From: Paenibacillus sp.
GTDB lineage: Bacteria > Bacillota > Bacilli > Paenibacillales > YIM-B00363
DNA length: 39,995 nt
Reading direction: 5' to 3'
NCBI GenBank assembly: GCA_031181325.1
Contig: JAPSKX010000025.1
Coordinates: 1 to 39,995 of the forward strand
Under the pieces are notes generated by a model, which worked only from the letters and a program-made list of their open reading frames with translations, searched no databases and was not told where the DNA came from. The first letter of the stretch is position 1. The number at the start of each line of letters is the position of its first letter. The position numbers were made by a program, and so were the translations under genes. Positions 24,763-32,659 of the stretch are shown one piece after another.

Positions 24763-25731
24763 TCACCCCCGCGCCGACGGCGTCGGCTCCGCGGGCACCT
24801 CGAGACCGTTCAAGAGCTTGCGCACGACGTCGGCGCCGCCCGAATCGCGCGTTCTCGCCGCGCTGCGCGTCAAGATCCGGTGCGCCAGCACCGGCACCGC
24901 CACCGCCTTGACGTCGTCCGGCGAGACGTACTCCCGCCCTTTCACGGCCGCGTGCGCCTGCGACGCCCGCATCAGCGCCTGCGAGCCGCGCGGGCTGACG
25001 CCGAGCAGCACGTCGGCGTCGGTCCGCGTCGCCTCCGCCAAGCGCACGATATAGTCGAGCAGCTCTTCGCGGATCGCCACCGACCGCGAGAAGCGCTGCG
25101 CCTCCACGATGTCGGCGGCGGAGGCGACGGGCTCCAGCGACTCGAGCGGGTTGTCCTCGCGGAAGCGGTGCAGCATCGCGAGCGACTCCGCATGCGACGG
25201 ATATCCGACCGGCACTTTCATGAGGAACCGGTCAAGCTGCGCCTCCGGCAGCGGGAACGTGCCTTGGTTGTCGACGGGGTTTTGCGTCGCGACGACGAGG
25301 AACGGCGCCTCCAGCCGATGCGTGACGCCGTCGATCGTAATTTGCCGCTCTTCCATGCATTCCAAGAGGCTCGACTGCGTCCGCGGCGTCGCGCGGTTGA
25401 TCTCGTCCGCGAGCAGGATGTTTGTGAACAGCGGGCCGGGCCGAAATTCGAATTCGCCGGTCTTCTGATTATAAAAATTGATTCCGCTTACATCGGAAGG
25501 CAGCAAATCCGGCGTAAACTGGATTCGCTTGAAGTCGCAGCCGAGCGAGCGGGCGAGCGACTTCGCGAGCAACGTCTTCCCCGTACCCGGAACGTCCTCC
25601 AGCAGCGCGTGCCCGTTCGCGAGCAGCGCCGTCAGCAATAAATCGACCGTCTCCGTCTTCCCGACGACGACCGTACCGACGTTCCGGCGAATCGCCTCGA
25701 TCATCCGACTTACTCTTTCCGCGTTCATCAT
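24763..25731 (-). CDS. MoxR-family AAA+ ATPase
   Basis: 322 aa from ATG 25731, overlapping the stop of the preceding gene; ATG 25728 is equally possible. The Walker A motif is GTGKT at residues 49-53, and Walker B is ILLADEINRATPRTQSSLLE. The sensor segment PFLVVATQNPVDNQGTFPLP and the lid GVSPRGSQALMRASQAHAAV complete a standard MoxR protein of normal length. MoxR ATPases act as chaperones that remodel partner proteins, usually VWA/DUF58 proteins encoded next to them, as here. The upstream DUF6157 and IF-3-like genes are unusual companions. Confidence 0.93.
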   Translation of the reverse strand: MMNAERVSRMIEAIRRNVGTVVVGKTETVDLLLTALLANGHALLEDVPGTGKTLLAKSLARSLGCDFKRIQFTPDLLPSDVSGINFYNQKTGEFEFRPGPLFTNILLADEINRATPRTQSSLLECMEERQITIDGVTHRLEAPFLVVATQNPVDNQGTFPLPEAQLDRFLMKVPVGYPSHAESLAMLHRFREDNPLESLEPVASAADIVEAQRFSRSVAIREELLDYIVRLAEATRTDADVLLGVSPRGSQALMRASQAHAAVKGREYVSPDDVKAVAVPVLAHRILTRSAARTRDSGGADVVRKLLNGLEVPAEPTPSARG

Positions 25732-26153
25732 GCCCCGCTCCCCGCTTTCTTGTTTCGCATCGCGAATTCGATTTTCAAATCCGTTCGTTCCAAGAAACGC
25801 TGATAGGCCTCCGACTCCATCGGAACGAGCGCGATGCGTCCGGCCTCGTCGTAGTGGACCCCCCAGCCGAATTTCTTCGGCAGCATCGACGCGCGCATGC
25901 ACGGTTGACCCTTCGACAGCAGCTGCGCCCGCACTTCGGCCCGCCGCGCCTCGTCCACGTCTTCGCCGGCGAGCTTATGCCGAATATACGTCTCTACGAT
26001 CAAGTCGTCGAGGTCGTACGTATACGGATGCTCCGTCAGGATGTCGTATTGGACCTCCGCCGCGGTCTTCCCCTCCTTCTTGGAGACGGGTACGACGCTG
26101 TGCTCCACGGGACAGTCGGGCGACACTTTCACGAACGTATTTACGATTTTCAT
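25728..26153 (-). CDS. DUF6157-family protein
   Basis: 141 aa, soluble, no signal peptide. Conserved-looking segments are NTFVKVSPDCPVEHSVVP, AEVQYDILTEHPYTYDLDDL, RAQLLSKGQPCMRASMLPKK and FGWGVHYDEAGRIALVPMES, which match my recollection of DUF6157. It has two cysteines (Cys14, near Cys110) but no known catalytic pattern. No function is established. It starts 36 nt after the IF-3-like gene and overlaps the MoxR start by four bases (ATGA), so it is translationally coupled to MoxR. Start ATG 26153 has GAGGAGAGG upstream at 13 nt. Confidence 0.7.
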   Translation of the reverse strand: MKIVNTFVKVSPDCPVEHSVVPVSKKEGKTAAEVQYDILTEHPYTYDLDDLIVETYIRHKLAGEDVDEARRAEVRAQLLSKGQPCMRASMLPKKFGWGVHYDEAGRIALVPMESEAYQRFLERTDLKIEFAMRNKKAGSGA

Positions 26154-26189
26154 TAGAGCGGTACACCTCTCCTCTTTCGAAAACGCTGC

Positions 26190-26669
26190 TTACCCCTTCG
26201 GATCCAGCTGCACCGACGCCTGCTTGCCGCTGAGCTGGATACCGGTCTTCTTCGTTCCATACGGCGCGAGCTCCCGAATCAGCTCCTCGAGCAGCCGCTT
26301 CGCCGCCTCGCCTTCCTTCGCGCCGGACAGCTTCACGACGAACAGCGCCGCGTCGCCGCCCTTCAAAATGCGCTCCGCCTGCGTCCGCTTCGTATCGAGG
26401 TCATGCGTCTCGATGCCGGGCGTCAGCCGGATTTCCTTCGTCTTCGGCTCCCGCGCCTTCCGCTTCTCCTGCTGCTTGGCGTCCCGCGCGGCGCCCGCGC
26501 CGACGAGCCGGCACGGCGGCGGCGACTGGAACAGCGACTCGCAGACGAGGTCGACCTTGAGCTTCCGCGCCATCGCAAGCGCTTCCGACGTCTTGACGAC
26601 GCCGAGATCCTCGCCGTCGATACCGATGAGCGCGACCTCCGACGCTCTGATCTTTTCGTTCATAATCAT
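26190..26669 (-). CDS. divergent IF-3-like protein (infC paralogue)
   Basis: 159 aa. The N-terminal IF-3 domain is plain: NEKIRASEVALIGIDGEDLG, then SEALAMARKLKVDLVCES and a PPPCRL version of the PPVCKI motif. The linker is altered: the usual MDYGKYKYEQ is replaced by VGAGAARDAKQQ. The C-terminal domain keeps TKEIRLTPGIETHDLDTK but has VVKLSGAKEG where true IF-3 has VRFRGRE, the basic loop that contacts 16S rRNA. It is not next to rpmI and rplT, so it is probably not the housekeeping infC. A role in ribosome regulation under some condition is possible. Start ATG 26669 has TAGGAGCG upstream. It heads the DUF6157-MoxR-DUF58-DUF4129 run. Confidence 0.8.
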   Translation of the reverse strand: MIMNEKIRASEVALIGIDGEDLGVVKTSEALAMARKLKVDLVCESLFQSPPPCRLVGAGAARDAKQQEKRKAREPKTKEIRLTPGIETHDLDTKRTQAERILKGGDAALFVVKLSGAKEGEAAKRLLEELIRELAPYGTKKTGIQLSGKQASVQLDPKG

Positions 26670-26698
26670 TGTGCTCGCGCTCCTAGCATGTCTATAAT
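26669..26698 (+). promoter_or_regulatory. promoter for the small gene at 26740
   Basis: TTGTGC (26669-26674), an 18-nt spacer and a perfect TATAAT (26693-26698) point towards the gene at 26740. The same AT-rich stretch on the other strand (TATTAT) may be the -10 of the divergent IF-3-like operon. Confidence 0.45.
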
Positions 26699-26739
26699 AT
26701 ATGAACCTATATTACCAAGGCGAAGGAGCTCGTACAAAT

Positions 26740-27042
26740 ATGAACCGCAAAGAGCTGGAAGATCGGATCGTCGAAAATTACCGCAGCGACGAACGGATGA
26801 TGATTCTCGCGTTCGCCCAATGGTGCGTCAACCGCGGCCTCGACCCGCAGGAGCTGTACGAGCGCGCGTACCCCGGACAGCGAAGCAACCCGGAGCTGCT
26901 CGCCGCGCTGGAGCTCACCGTTCCGAAGGATGAAGCCGGGGAGATCGCGGACGAGACGGTGCTGAACATGCTGTCCGTCTTCGGCAACGACGATCTGGCG
27001 TTCGTCGTCTCGGAAGCGATCCAGGGCCGCCGGAAGCCGTAG
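26740..27042 (+). CDS. small conserved-type hypothetical protein
   Basis: 100 aa from ATG 26740, with GGAG 11 nt upstream; the frame extends upstream only into promoter sequence. It is acidic and helical, with MNRKELEDRIVENYRSDERM, an AFAQWCVNRGLDPQELYERAYPG segment, then PKDEAGEIADETVLNMLSVF and GNDDLAFVVSEAI. No signal peptide or membrane helix is present. It resembles small uncharacterised Paenibacillaceae proteins; no function is known to me. Its stop is three bases from that of the convergent gene at 27046. Confidence 0.65.
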   Translation: MNRKELEDRIVENYRSDERMMILAFAQWCVNRGLDPQELYERAYPGQRSNPELLAALELTVPKDEAGEIADETVLNMLSVFGNDDLAFVVSEAIQGRRKP

Positions 27043-27045
27043 CGC

Positions 27046-27243
27046 CTACCGGTGCTCCAAGAGCCGCCGCTTCGCCTCGAGCAAAGCGGCCGCGATCTCG
27101 TCGATGTCCGCCGGATCGTCGATATGCGCCGCGACGTACCGCTCCCGGTAGCCGCCCGACGACAGCTCCAGCAAGACGTGCCGCTTCGCGTCGTCGTACA
27201 CGATCTGAATGTTGTCCTTCACGAGCAGCGAGTGCAATGTCAT
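27046..27243 (-). CDS. small hypothetical protein
   Basis: 65 aa from ATG 27243, with GAGGAGG 12 nt upstream. The sequence (MTLHSLLVKDNIQIVYDDAK, then RHVLLELSSGGYRERYVAAH and a helical acidic C-terminus) suggests a short beta sheet followed by a helix. There is no membrane segment and no recognised family. The reading frame is good and the neighbour is convergent with a three-base gap. Confidence 0.55.
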   Translation of the reverse strand: MTLHSLLVKDNIQIVYDDAKRHVLLELSSGGYRERYVAAHIDDPADIDEIAAALLEAKRRLLEHR

Positions 27244-27285
27244 GAACCGAACCGACCTCCTCTGGAAAAAGAATACCATAACGGA

Positions 27286-27324
27286 CGAAGCCCGCCCAGA
27301 GCTAGTCGCTCGAGGCGGGCTTCG
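27286..27324 (-). terminator. terminator of the PhyH gene
   Basis: CGAAGCCCGCC (27286-27296) pairs perfectly with GGCGGGCTTCG (27314-27324), 17 nt beyond the PhyH stop codon. The U tract is poor. It also lies just upstream of the small gene at 27046. Confidence 0.6.
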
Positions 27325-27340
27325 CCGATGCGGGAAGGCT

Positions 27341-28111
27341 TTAATACAACGGGTATTTGACCCGCAAATCTTCCCGATGCAGCACCGTTGAATCGTGTCG
27401 AATGTAGTGGCATACGTACGAACGGCGCCACCGGTCTTTACTGCGGTTTTTATTCGAGGAATGGATGAGCAGCTCGTGGAAGAACAAGATGTCCCCCTTC
27501 TCCATAATGACCGGAATTTGATCCGTCAGCTCGACGCCTTCCGTCTGGTCCGTCCACGCTTCGTGCTCCTCCAGATTCGTGACCTTGCCGTGCGGCAGCA
27601 AGCCGAGGCGATGCGTCCCCGGAATGACCCAGAGGCAGCCGTTCTCCTCGTCGACGAGCTCCTCCATCGCGATCCATGCCGCGACCATCGACTTCGGGTC
27701 GTCTTTAATATAGTAGTAGTCCTGATGCGCCGCTTGCCCCGGAGAACCGGGCTCTTTGTAAAAATACATGCTCTGCACGCATACCGCTTCGTCGCCCATC
27801 ACTTGCGCGAGCGCGCCGCGTACGATCGGCAGCTTCATGACCTGTCTCGAGAAGCTGTCGTGAATGTGCGGATTGAACAGCCGCACCGAGAACCGATCCT
27901 TGTCGTCGACCGCCTCTTTGCCCTTCCGCGGACGCGCCCAATCCGGCATCTCGTCTCCGGAACGAATGTCCCGAATGTGTCCGTTGAAGGCATCGATCAG
28001 ATCGGCGCTGCAGCCTCCCTTCACCAGCACGTACCCGTTCTCGTGGAAGAAATCGACCTGCTCTCGCGACAATGGGTTCAACCGTTCCGGAATGCCTGTA
28101 TTGGCGACCAT
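27341..28111 (-). CDS. phytanoyl-CoA dioxygenase (PhyH)-family Fe(II)/2-oxoglutarate oxygenase
   Basis: 256 aa from ATG 28111, with GGGGAGAG upstream. The facial triad is visible: His129 and Asp131 in AAHQDYYYIKDD, and a distal His217 in FFHELLIHSSNKN, with basic residues in DRWRRSY able to hold 2-oxoglutarate. The N-terminus (REQVDFFHENGYVLVKG) and PGTHRLGLLPHG are typical of the family. Such enzymes hydroxylate small molecules using O2; substrate is unknown. It is divergent from an AraC-family gene that probably regulates it, a common pairing in Paenibacillus sugar loci. Confidence 0.85.
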   Translation of the reverse strand: MVANTGIPERLNPLSREQVDFFHENGYVLVKGGCSADLIDAFNGHIRDIRSGDEMPDWARPRKGKEAVDDKDRFSVRLFNPHIHDSFSRQVMKLPIVRGALAQVMGDEAVCVQSMYFYKEPGSPGQAAHQDYYYIKDDPKSMVAAWIAMEELVDEENGCLWVIPGTHRLGLLPHGKVTNLEEHEAWTDQTEGVELTDQIPVIMEKGDILFFHELLIHSSNKNRSKDRWRRSYVCHYIRHDSTVLHREDLRVKYPLY

Positions 28112-28231
28112 CAGTCTCTCCCCTTCCTTCTTGCATTTGCATTCATCATAAGCCGAACGACGACGACGAACAATGGCTCCGTCTGATATGATTGTGTCTA
28201 GAATTGATATTTGCGCGAAGGAGCGGGATCG

Positions 28232-29029
28232 ATGGACGACTTCTACGATAATATCCGCGGCGCCTCCCCCGGCACCGTCACGTACGACCCGGGCGGAGCG
28301 TTCGGCCCTCGGGTGCAGCAGCATGTCCAATTCGTGCTGCTCCACTCCGGCTCGATGCGCGTCGACATCGACGGCGCCCCCCTCGAATGTCCGCCGGGCC
28401 ATGTGGCGTTGCTGCTCCCGGGCCCGACGGAGACGTTCGAATTCCACCGAACGAAGCCGACCTGGCACCGGTGGATCGACGTCGCGGTCGAACGGCCGCG
28501 GGAGGCGGTTCGGCGCCTCGAGCCTCTCCCCCGAGTCCTGCCGCTGACGGAGGAGTTCAATCGGCTGACGGATCTGATGCTCTCCCTGCGCGATAAGCGA
28601 CAGCTGACGACGGAGACCGGCCGGGCGCTCGGTCTCGCCGCCGTCGAGCTGTACGCCGCGATGGCGACGCAGTCGCCTAACGCAGCGGCGATTCATGAAT
28701 CGGTCACGGCGGCGAAGGCGGCCGTACATCGCCGCTACGGCGAGGAGCTGTCGCTGGCCGACCTCGCGAAGGAAGCCGGCGTGTCGCCGGAGCATCTCGT
28801 CCGCTTGTTCAAGCGGCACGAGGATACGACGCCGATGCGGTACGTCTGGCACTACCGCGTGCTCGCCGCCGGCGACATGCTCGTGCATACGGGTCTCTCC
28901 GTCGGCGAGATCGCCGGACGCTGCGGGTTCAAGACGTCGTACCACTTCGCGCGCCTGTTCAAGGCGCAGGTCGGCAAGACGCCGACGCAGGTGCGTCGGG
29001 AGGCTTGGCGGGGCGGCGGATTGGTCTAG
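28232..29029 (+). CDS. AraC-family transcriptional regulator
   Basis: 265 aa from ATG 28232, with AAGGAG nine bases upstream. An N-terminal cupin-like arm occupies about residues 1-100 (HVQFVLLHSGSMRVDIDGAP, CPPGHVALLLPGPTETFEFH, TWHRWIDVAV). A C-terminal AraC DNA-binding domain occupies about 165-262, with two helix-turn-helix units: SLADLAKEAGVSPEHLVRLF and SVGEIAGRCGFKTSYHFARL. The gene is divergent from the PhyH oxygenase, which is its likely target, and ends just upstream of the M3 peptidase promoter. Confidence 0.88.
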   Translation: MDDFYDNIRGASPGTVTYDPGGAFGPRVQQHVQFVLLHSGSMRVDIDGAPLECPPGHVALLLPGPTETFEFHRTKPTWHRWIDVAVERPREAVRRLEPLPRVLPLTEEFNRLTDLMLSLRDKRQLTTETGRALGLAAVELYAAMATQSPNAAAIHESVTAAKAAVHRRYGEELSLADLAKEAGVSPEHLVRLFKRHEDTTPMRYVWHYRVLAAGDMLVHTGLSVGEIAGRCGFKTSYHFARLFKAQVGKTPTQVRREAWRGGGLV

Positions 29030-29050
29030 CGGATCGCAAATCGGTATACT
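29021..29050 (+). promoter_or_regulatory. promoter for the M3 oligoendopeptidase
   Basis: TTGGTC (29021-29026), an 18-nt spacer and TATACT (29045-29050) lie 35 nt before the start codon. The -35 overlaps the last codons of the AraC gene. Confidence 0.5.
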
Positions 29051-29084
29051 TATAGACATTAGCGATGGGAAGCGAGGAACGTTC

Positions 29085-30776
29085 ATGAAGTTTCAAGATT
29101 ACCCGTACGTCCGCCCCGATATGGAGAGGTTCGCCGCCGAATTCCGGGGGCGGTTCGACGCCTTCGCCGGCGCCGATACGTTCGAGTCGGCGACGGCCGC
29201 CTTCGAAGCGATCAACGCCGCGCGCGTCGAAGTGTCCTCGATGCTCGCGATCGCGCGCATTCGGCATACGATCGATACGACGGACCCGTTCTATAAGGCG
29301 GAGCAGGAATTCATCGACGAGCAGTCTCCTGTCTATCAAGGTCTCGTCACCGATTTCTACAAGGCGTTGATCGCTTCGCCCTTCCGCTCGCGGCTCGAGG
29401 AGCGATGGGGCCGTCAGTTGTTCGATACCGCCGAGCTGGCGCTGAAGACGTTCGATCCGTCGATCGTCGAGGACCTCAAGGAAGAAAACAAAAAAGCGAG
29501 CGAATACATAAAGCTCGTCGCCTCGGCTCGCATCGCGTTCGACGGCGAGGAGCGCACGCTGTCGCAGCTCGCGCCGTTCCTGCAATCGACGGATCGCGAG
29601 ACGCGCCGGCGCGCCGCGGACGCCAGGTACGCCTTCTTCGAGACGAACGAGGAGACGGTCGATCGGATCTACGACGACCTCGTGAAGCTGCGCACGGGAA
29701 TCGCGAAGAAGCTCGGCTATTCCGACTTCACGGCGCTCGCATATGCGCGAATGGACCGCACCGATTACGGCCCCGAGCAGGTCGAGGCGTTCCGCAAGCA
29801 GGTGCTCGAGCACATCGTGCCCGTCGCGTCCGCGCTGCACGAGCGCCGGCGGGAGCGGCTCGGCCTCGAGAAGCTGCGGTACTACGACGGCATCTCGTTC
29901 CTGACCGGCGATCCGAAGCCGAAGGGCGATCCCGCGTGGATCGTCGGCCGCGCGAAGGCGATGTACGCCGAGATGTCGCCGGAGACGGACGAATTTTTCC
30001 GATTTATGCTGGACGGCGGCCTGATGGATCTCGAGAGCAAGAAGGGAAAGCGCGTCGGCGGCTATTGCTCGTTCATCGGGACGCATAAGGCGCCGTTCAT
30101 CTTCTCGAACTTCAACGGCACCGCGCACGACGTCGACGTGCTGACGCACGAGGCCGGACACGCGTTCCAGGCGTACCTCAGCCGCGGCTTCGACGTGCCG
30201 GAGTACATCCATCCGACGCTCGACGCCTGCGAAATTCATTCGATGAGCATGGAGTTTTTCGCATGGCCTTGGATGGAATCGTTCTTCGAGGAGGACACGG
30301 CGAAATACAAGTTCTCGCATCTCGCGGGAGCGATTACGTTCATTCCGTACGGCGTCGCCGTCGACGAATTCCAGCACGTCGTATACGCGAATCCGGACAT
30401 GACGCCGGCGGAGCGGAAGGCGGCGTGGCGGGACGTCGAGCGGAAATACTTGCCCAATCGGGACTACGACGATATGCCGTTCCTCGCGCGAGGCGGATTT
30501 TGGCATCAGCAGCAGCACATTTTCAAGAGCCCGTTCTACTACATCGATTACACGCTGGCGCAAATTTGCGCGCTGCAGTATTGGAAGCGGGCGAACGACG
30601 ACCGCGCCGAGGCGTGGGAAAGCTATGTCGGGCTGTGCCGGGCCGGCGGCAGCGAATCGTTCACCGCGCTCGTGCGGCGCGCCGGGCTGCGCTCTCCGTT
30701 CGAGGACGGCTGCGTCGCGTCGATCATCGGCGACATCGACGGCTGGCTGCGCGGCATCGACGACAAGGCGTTGTAA
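29085..30776 (+). CDS. M3-family oligoendopeptidase (PepF-like)
   Basis: 563 aa, cytoplasmic, start ATG 29085 with GAGG nearby. The zinc motif HEAGH is at residues 355-359 in VLTHEAGHAFQAYLS, and the third ligand is Glu383 in CEIHSMSMEFF, at the spacing of M3 metallopeptidases. The helical N-terminal half forms the channel that limits substrates to short peptides. The role is turnover of oligopeptides; in B. subtilis overproduced PepF also blocks sporulation by degrading signalling peptides. Length matches the family. The gene is monocistronic, with a strong terminator. Confidence 0.93.
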   Translation: MKFQDYPYVRPDMERFAAEFRGRFDAFAGADTFESATAAFEAINAARVEVSSMLAIARIRHTIDTTDPFYKAEQEFIDEQSPVYQGLVTDFYKALIASPFRSRLEERWGRQLFDTAELALKTFDPSIVEDLKEENKKASEYIKLVASARIAFDGEERTLSQLAPFLQSTDRETRRRAADARYAFFETNEETVDRIYDDLVKLRTGIAKKLGYSDFTALAYARMDRTDYGPEQVEAFRKQVLEHIVPVASALHERRRERLGLEKLRYYDGISFLTGDPKPKGDPAWIVGRAKAMYAEMSPETDEFFRFMLDGGLMDLESKKGKRVGGYCSFIGTHKAPFIFSNFNGTAHDVDVLTHEAGHAFQAYLSRGFDVPEYIHPTLDACEIHSMSMEFFAWPWMESFFEEDTAKYKFSHLAGAITFIPYGVAVDEFQHVVYANPDMTPAERKAAWRDVERKYLPNRDYDDMPFLARGGFWHQQQHIFKSPFYYIDYTLAQICALQYWKRANDDRAEAWESYVGLCRAGGSESFTALVRRAGLRSPFEDGCVASIIGDIDGWLRGIDDKAL

Positions 30777-30822
30777 GGGTAAGCTCGGGGAGGAATTCCT
30801 CGGAATGATAAGGCAAGACGGT

Positions 30823-30873
30823 CAAGGCCGCCGAAGGAAACTCCCGAATCGGGACTTCCTCGGCGGCCTTGAT
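30823..30873. terminator. strong bidirectional terminator
   Basis: TCAAGGCCGCCGA (30823-30835) pairs perfectly with TCGGCGGCCTTGA (30861-30873), with a further inner hairpin TCCCGA/TCGGGA. It separates the convergent M3 peptidase and HAAS-FtsW genes. Confidence 0.8.
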
Positions 30874-30893
30874 TCATGGGACGCTGTCCCGCT

Positions 30894-32216
30894 TCAGGCT
30901 CTATCCTCGTTCCTTCGCGCAAGCGACACGATATCTTTCCTCCAATATACGCCGCAGATGATGCCGATCGCCGCGAATTGCAGAAGCAAGGCGTTCCCGC
31001 CGTACCCGATCAGCGGGATCGTTATCGACGAAATCGGCAACAGTCCGAACGACATCCCGATCCCCAAGACCGTTTGGGTCGTTAGAATCGCCATGAGGCC
31101 GCCGGCAAGCAGCTTCCCGCGCTCATCTTGGACCGCCGAGACCGTTCGAAGCAGCAATGCGGCGAACCACCCGACCGCGAGAAGAGCGACCAAGCCGAAC
31201 GACCATCCAAGGCTGTAGATCATGTAGGTGATTATCGTTTCCGAATGGATATACGGGAGCTGGCGCGCCGCGGCGCCGAAACCGTGCCCCCACCACCCGG
31301 CGGAGCGAAGCGCTTCTTCAATCTGAATATATTGATAACCCGCATCCGCAGGGGCGTCGTAACGGTCCAAGAACGCTTCCATCCGGAGCCGGCCGTGCCG
31401 GGTGCCCGTCACATAGGCCGCTATCGCTCCCGCGGACAGCAAGAGATGCGAGCCCGCCCACCGCCGGTCTCTTCCGGAAACGATCAACAGCAGAGCAAGC
31501 GCGGATGCATACACGACCCAATCCCCGAAGGACGGGGTCGCAGCGAACAAGAACATCGGAACCGCCGTATAACAGAGGGTGAGCCCTAGGACGTCCCGCC
31601 AACGATTTTTAGATCGATACAGCGCCCCTGCTGCCGATACGATCAGCAAGTAGGGACTCCATTGCATGACATTCAAGAGCATCGGCCCGACTTGTATATA
31701 TTTAGAGGCGCCGTTGACTTGTTCTCCCCATACGAAAGCAGCGATCATGAGCGCGATCGTCGCGACGTACAACGCCCGCGGCGCGCGCAGCAGCCATCTG
31801 TATCGAACCAGACTGAACGCGGCGAGAAGCGCCGAACCGATTCCGATAAACAAGGCGTGGCGTCCGACGAAGTCGACTCCCTCCATTCGTCCTCCGTCCC
31901 GGTAGCTGAGCTGTACCGAATACATGGCGACGAGCGAAACCGCTAGCACGGCCGTCAATGCGCTAAGCATCGCCCAAGGCACACGGGGCCGGTGCACTCG
32001 ATTGAGTCCGCTCGCGACCTCTCGCGTCTCGCCCATCTGCGCGACGGCCCAGCGCGCCGCCTCTTCCTCGTCCGCACCCTCCGACTTCCGGGACGTCATA
32101 AGCTCTTCGAGATGGCCGGATAACTCCTCCATAATCTCGTCGCGGCAATCCTTCGCCTTGATCTGCCTCGCGACCTCCTCGAGATAGCTCCGAATGGCGG
32201 GATGGGTCCCGTTCAT
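30894..32216 (-). CDS. FtsW/RodA-like SEDS-family protein with N-terminal HAAS-type domain
   Basis: 440 aa from ATG 32216, overlapping the PadR stop (ATGA). Residues 1-75 are a soluble HAAS-type domain: AIRSYLEEVARQIKAKDCRD, IMEELSGHLEEL and AVAQMGETREVASGLNRVHR. This domain usually accompanies PadR regulators. About ten transmembrane helices follow with SEDS features: AGYQYIQIEEALRSAGWWGH, then LPYIHSETIITYMIYSLGWS and SSITIPLIGYGGNALL. In true RodA/FtsW glycosyltransferases the loop reads HTDF with an essential Asp; here it is His324-Ser-Glu326. It may be a SEDS relative with changed activity, perhaps in the envelope or spore. No partner transpeptidase gene is adjacent. Confidence 0.8.
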   Translation of the reverse strand: MNGTHPAIRSYLEEVARQIKAKDCRDEIMEELSGHLEELMTSRKSEGADEEEAARWAVAQMGETREVASGLNRVHRPRVPWAMLSALTAVLAVSLVAMYSVQLSYRDGGRMEGVDFVGRHALFIGIGSALLAAFSLVRYRWLLRAPRALYVATIALMIAAFVWGEQVNGASKYIQVGPMLLNVMQWSPYLLIVSAAGALYRSKNRWRDVLGLTLCYTAVPMFLFAATPSFGDWVVYASALALLLIVSGRDRRWAGSHLLLSAGAIAAYVTGTRHGRLRMEAFLDRYDAPADAGYQYIQIEEALRSAGWWGHGFGAAARQLPYIHSETIITYMIYSLGWSFGLVALLAVGWFAALLLRTVSAVQDERGKLLAGGLMAILTTQTVLGIGMSFGLLPISSITIPLIGYGGNALLLQFAAIGIICGVYWRKDIVSLARRNEDRA

Positions 32217-32545
32217 ACCGATCCCTCCCCGAGCACCCGATCGACCGCGCCGCGAAACAGCCGCCATTCGCGCTGCTTCTCCCCCAGCTGACGCCGGCCC
32301 TCCTCCGTGATGCGGTAATACTTCCGCTTGCGTCCCTCGGCTTCCTCCCAATACGACTCGACCCATCGTTCGGCCTCCATGCCGTGCAACAGCGGGTACA
32401 ACGTCCCTTCCTTCAACGCGAACGTTCCGTCGGATTGCCGCTCCAACTCCTTGACCAATTGATACCCGTATCGGTCCTCCTGATCCAGCAGCTTCAACAG
32501 CAGCGTTCCCGTACTTCCTTTCATAAGCTCTTTGTTAATCCGCAA
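32213..32545 (-). CDS. PadR-family transcriptional regulator
   Basis: 110 aa, the usual small PadR length, from a TTG start at 32545-32543 chosen because GGAGGT lies seven bases upstream. The winged helix runs from LMKGSTGTLLLKLLDQEDRY and GYQLVKELERQSDGTFALKE to GTLYPLLHGMEAERWVESYW, then KRKYYRITEEGRRQL. Its stop overlaps the start of the HAAS-FtsW gene, so both are co-translated. PadR proteins with HAAS partners commonly repress their own operon. Confidence 0.9.
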   Translation of the reverse strand: MRINKELMKGSTGTLLLKLLDQEDRYGYQLVKELERQSDGTFALKEGTLYPLLHGMEAERWVESYWEEAEGRKRKYYRITEEGRRQLGEKQREWRLFRGAVDRVLGEGSV

Positions 32546-32659
32546 AGGTCGTACCTCCGTTCGATTCTTTGCGTATATTATACCTCGTAAATATATGCAT
32601 CGCAAATCTATGCTTACGCCTTGTCTTCCCCTTGCAGAGCTCGTCGCGGCACCTGACGA

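Noticed and set aside
23443-25641. A 732-codon plus-strand open frame across the MoxR/DUF58/DUF4129 genes
   Set aside because: It is antisense to three well-recognised genes, is very rich in Arg, Ala, Pro and His, and has no domain; long antisense frames are expected in GC-rich coding DNA.
27341-29086. PhyH frame extended upstream to 581 codons
   Set aside because: The extra N-terminal part is antisense to the AraC gene and low-complexity; the ATG at 28111 has a good ribosome-binding site and begins the family homology.
28695-30776. M3 peptidase frame extended upstream to 693 codons
   Set aside because: The extension is an out-of-frame Arg/Ser-rich copy of the AraC gene; the ATG at 29085 has its own promoter and ribosome-binding site.
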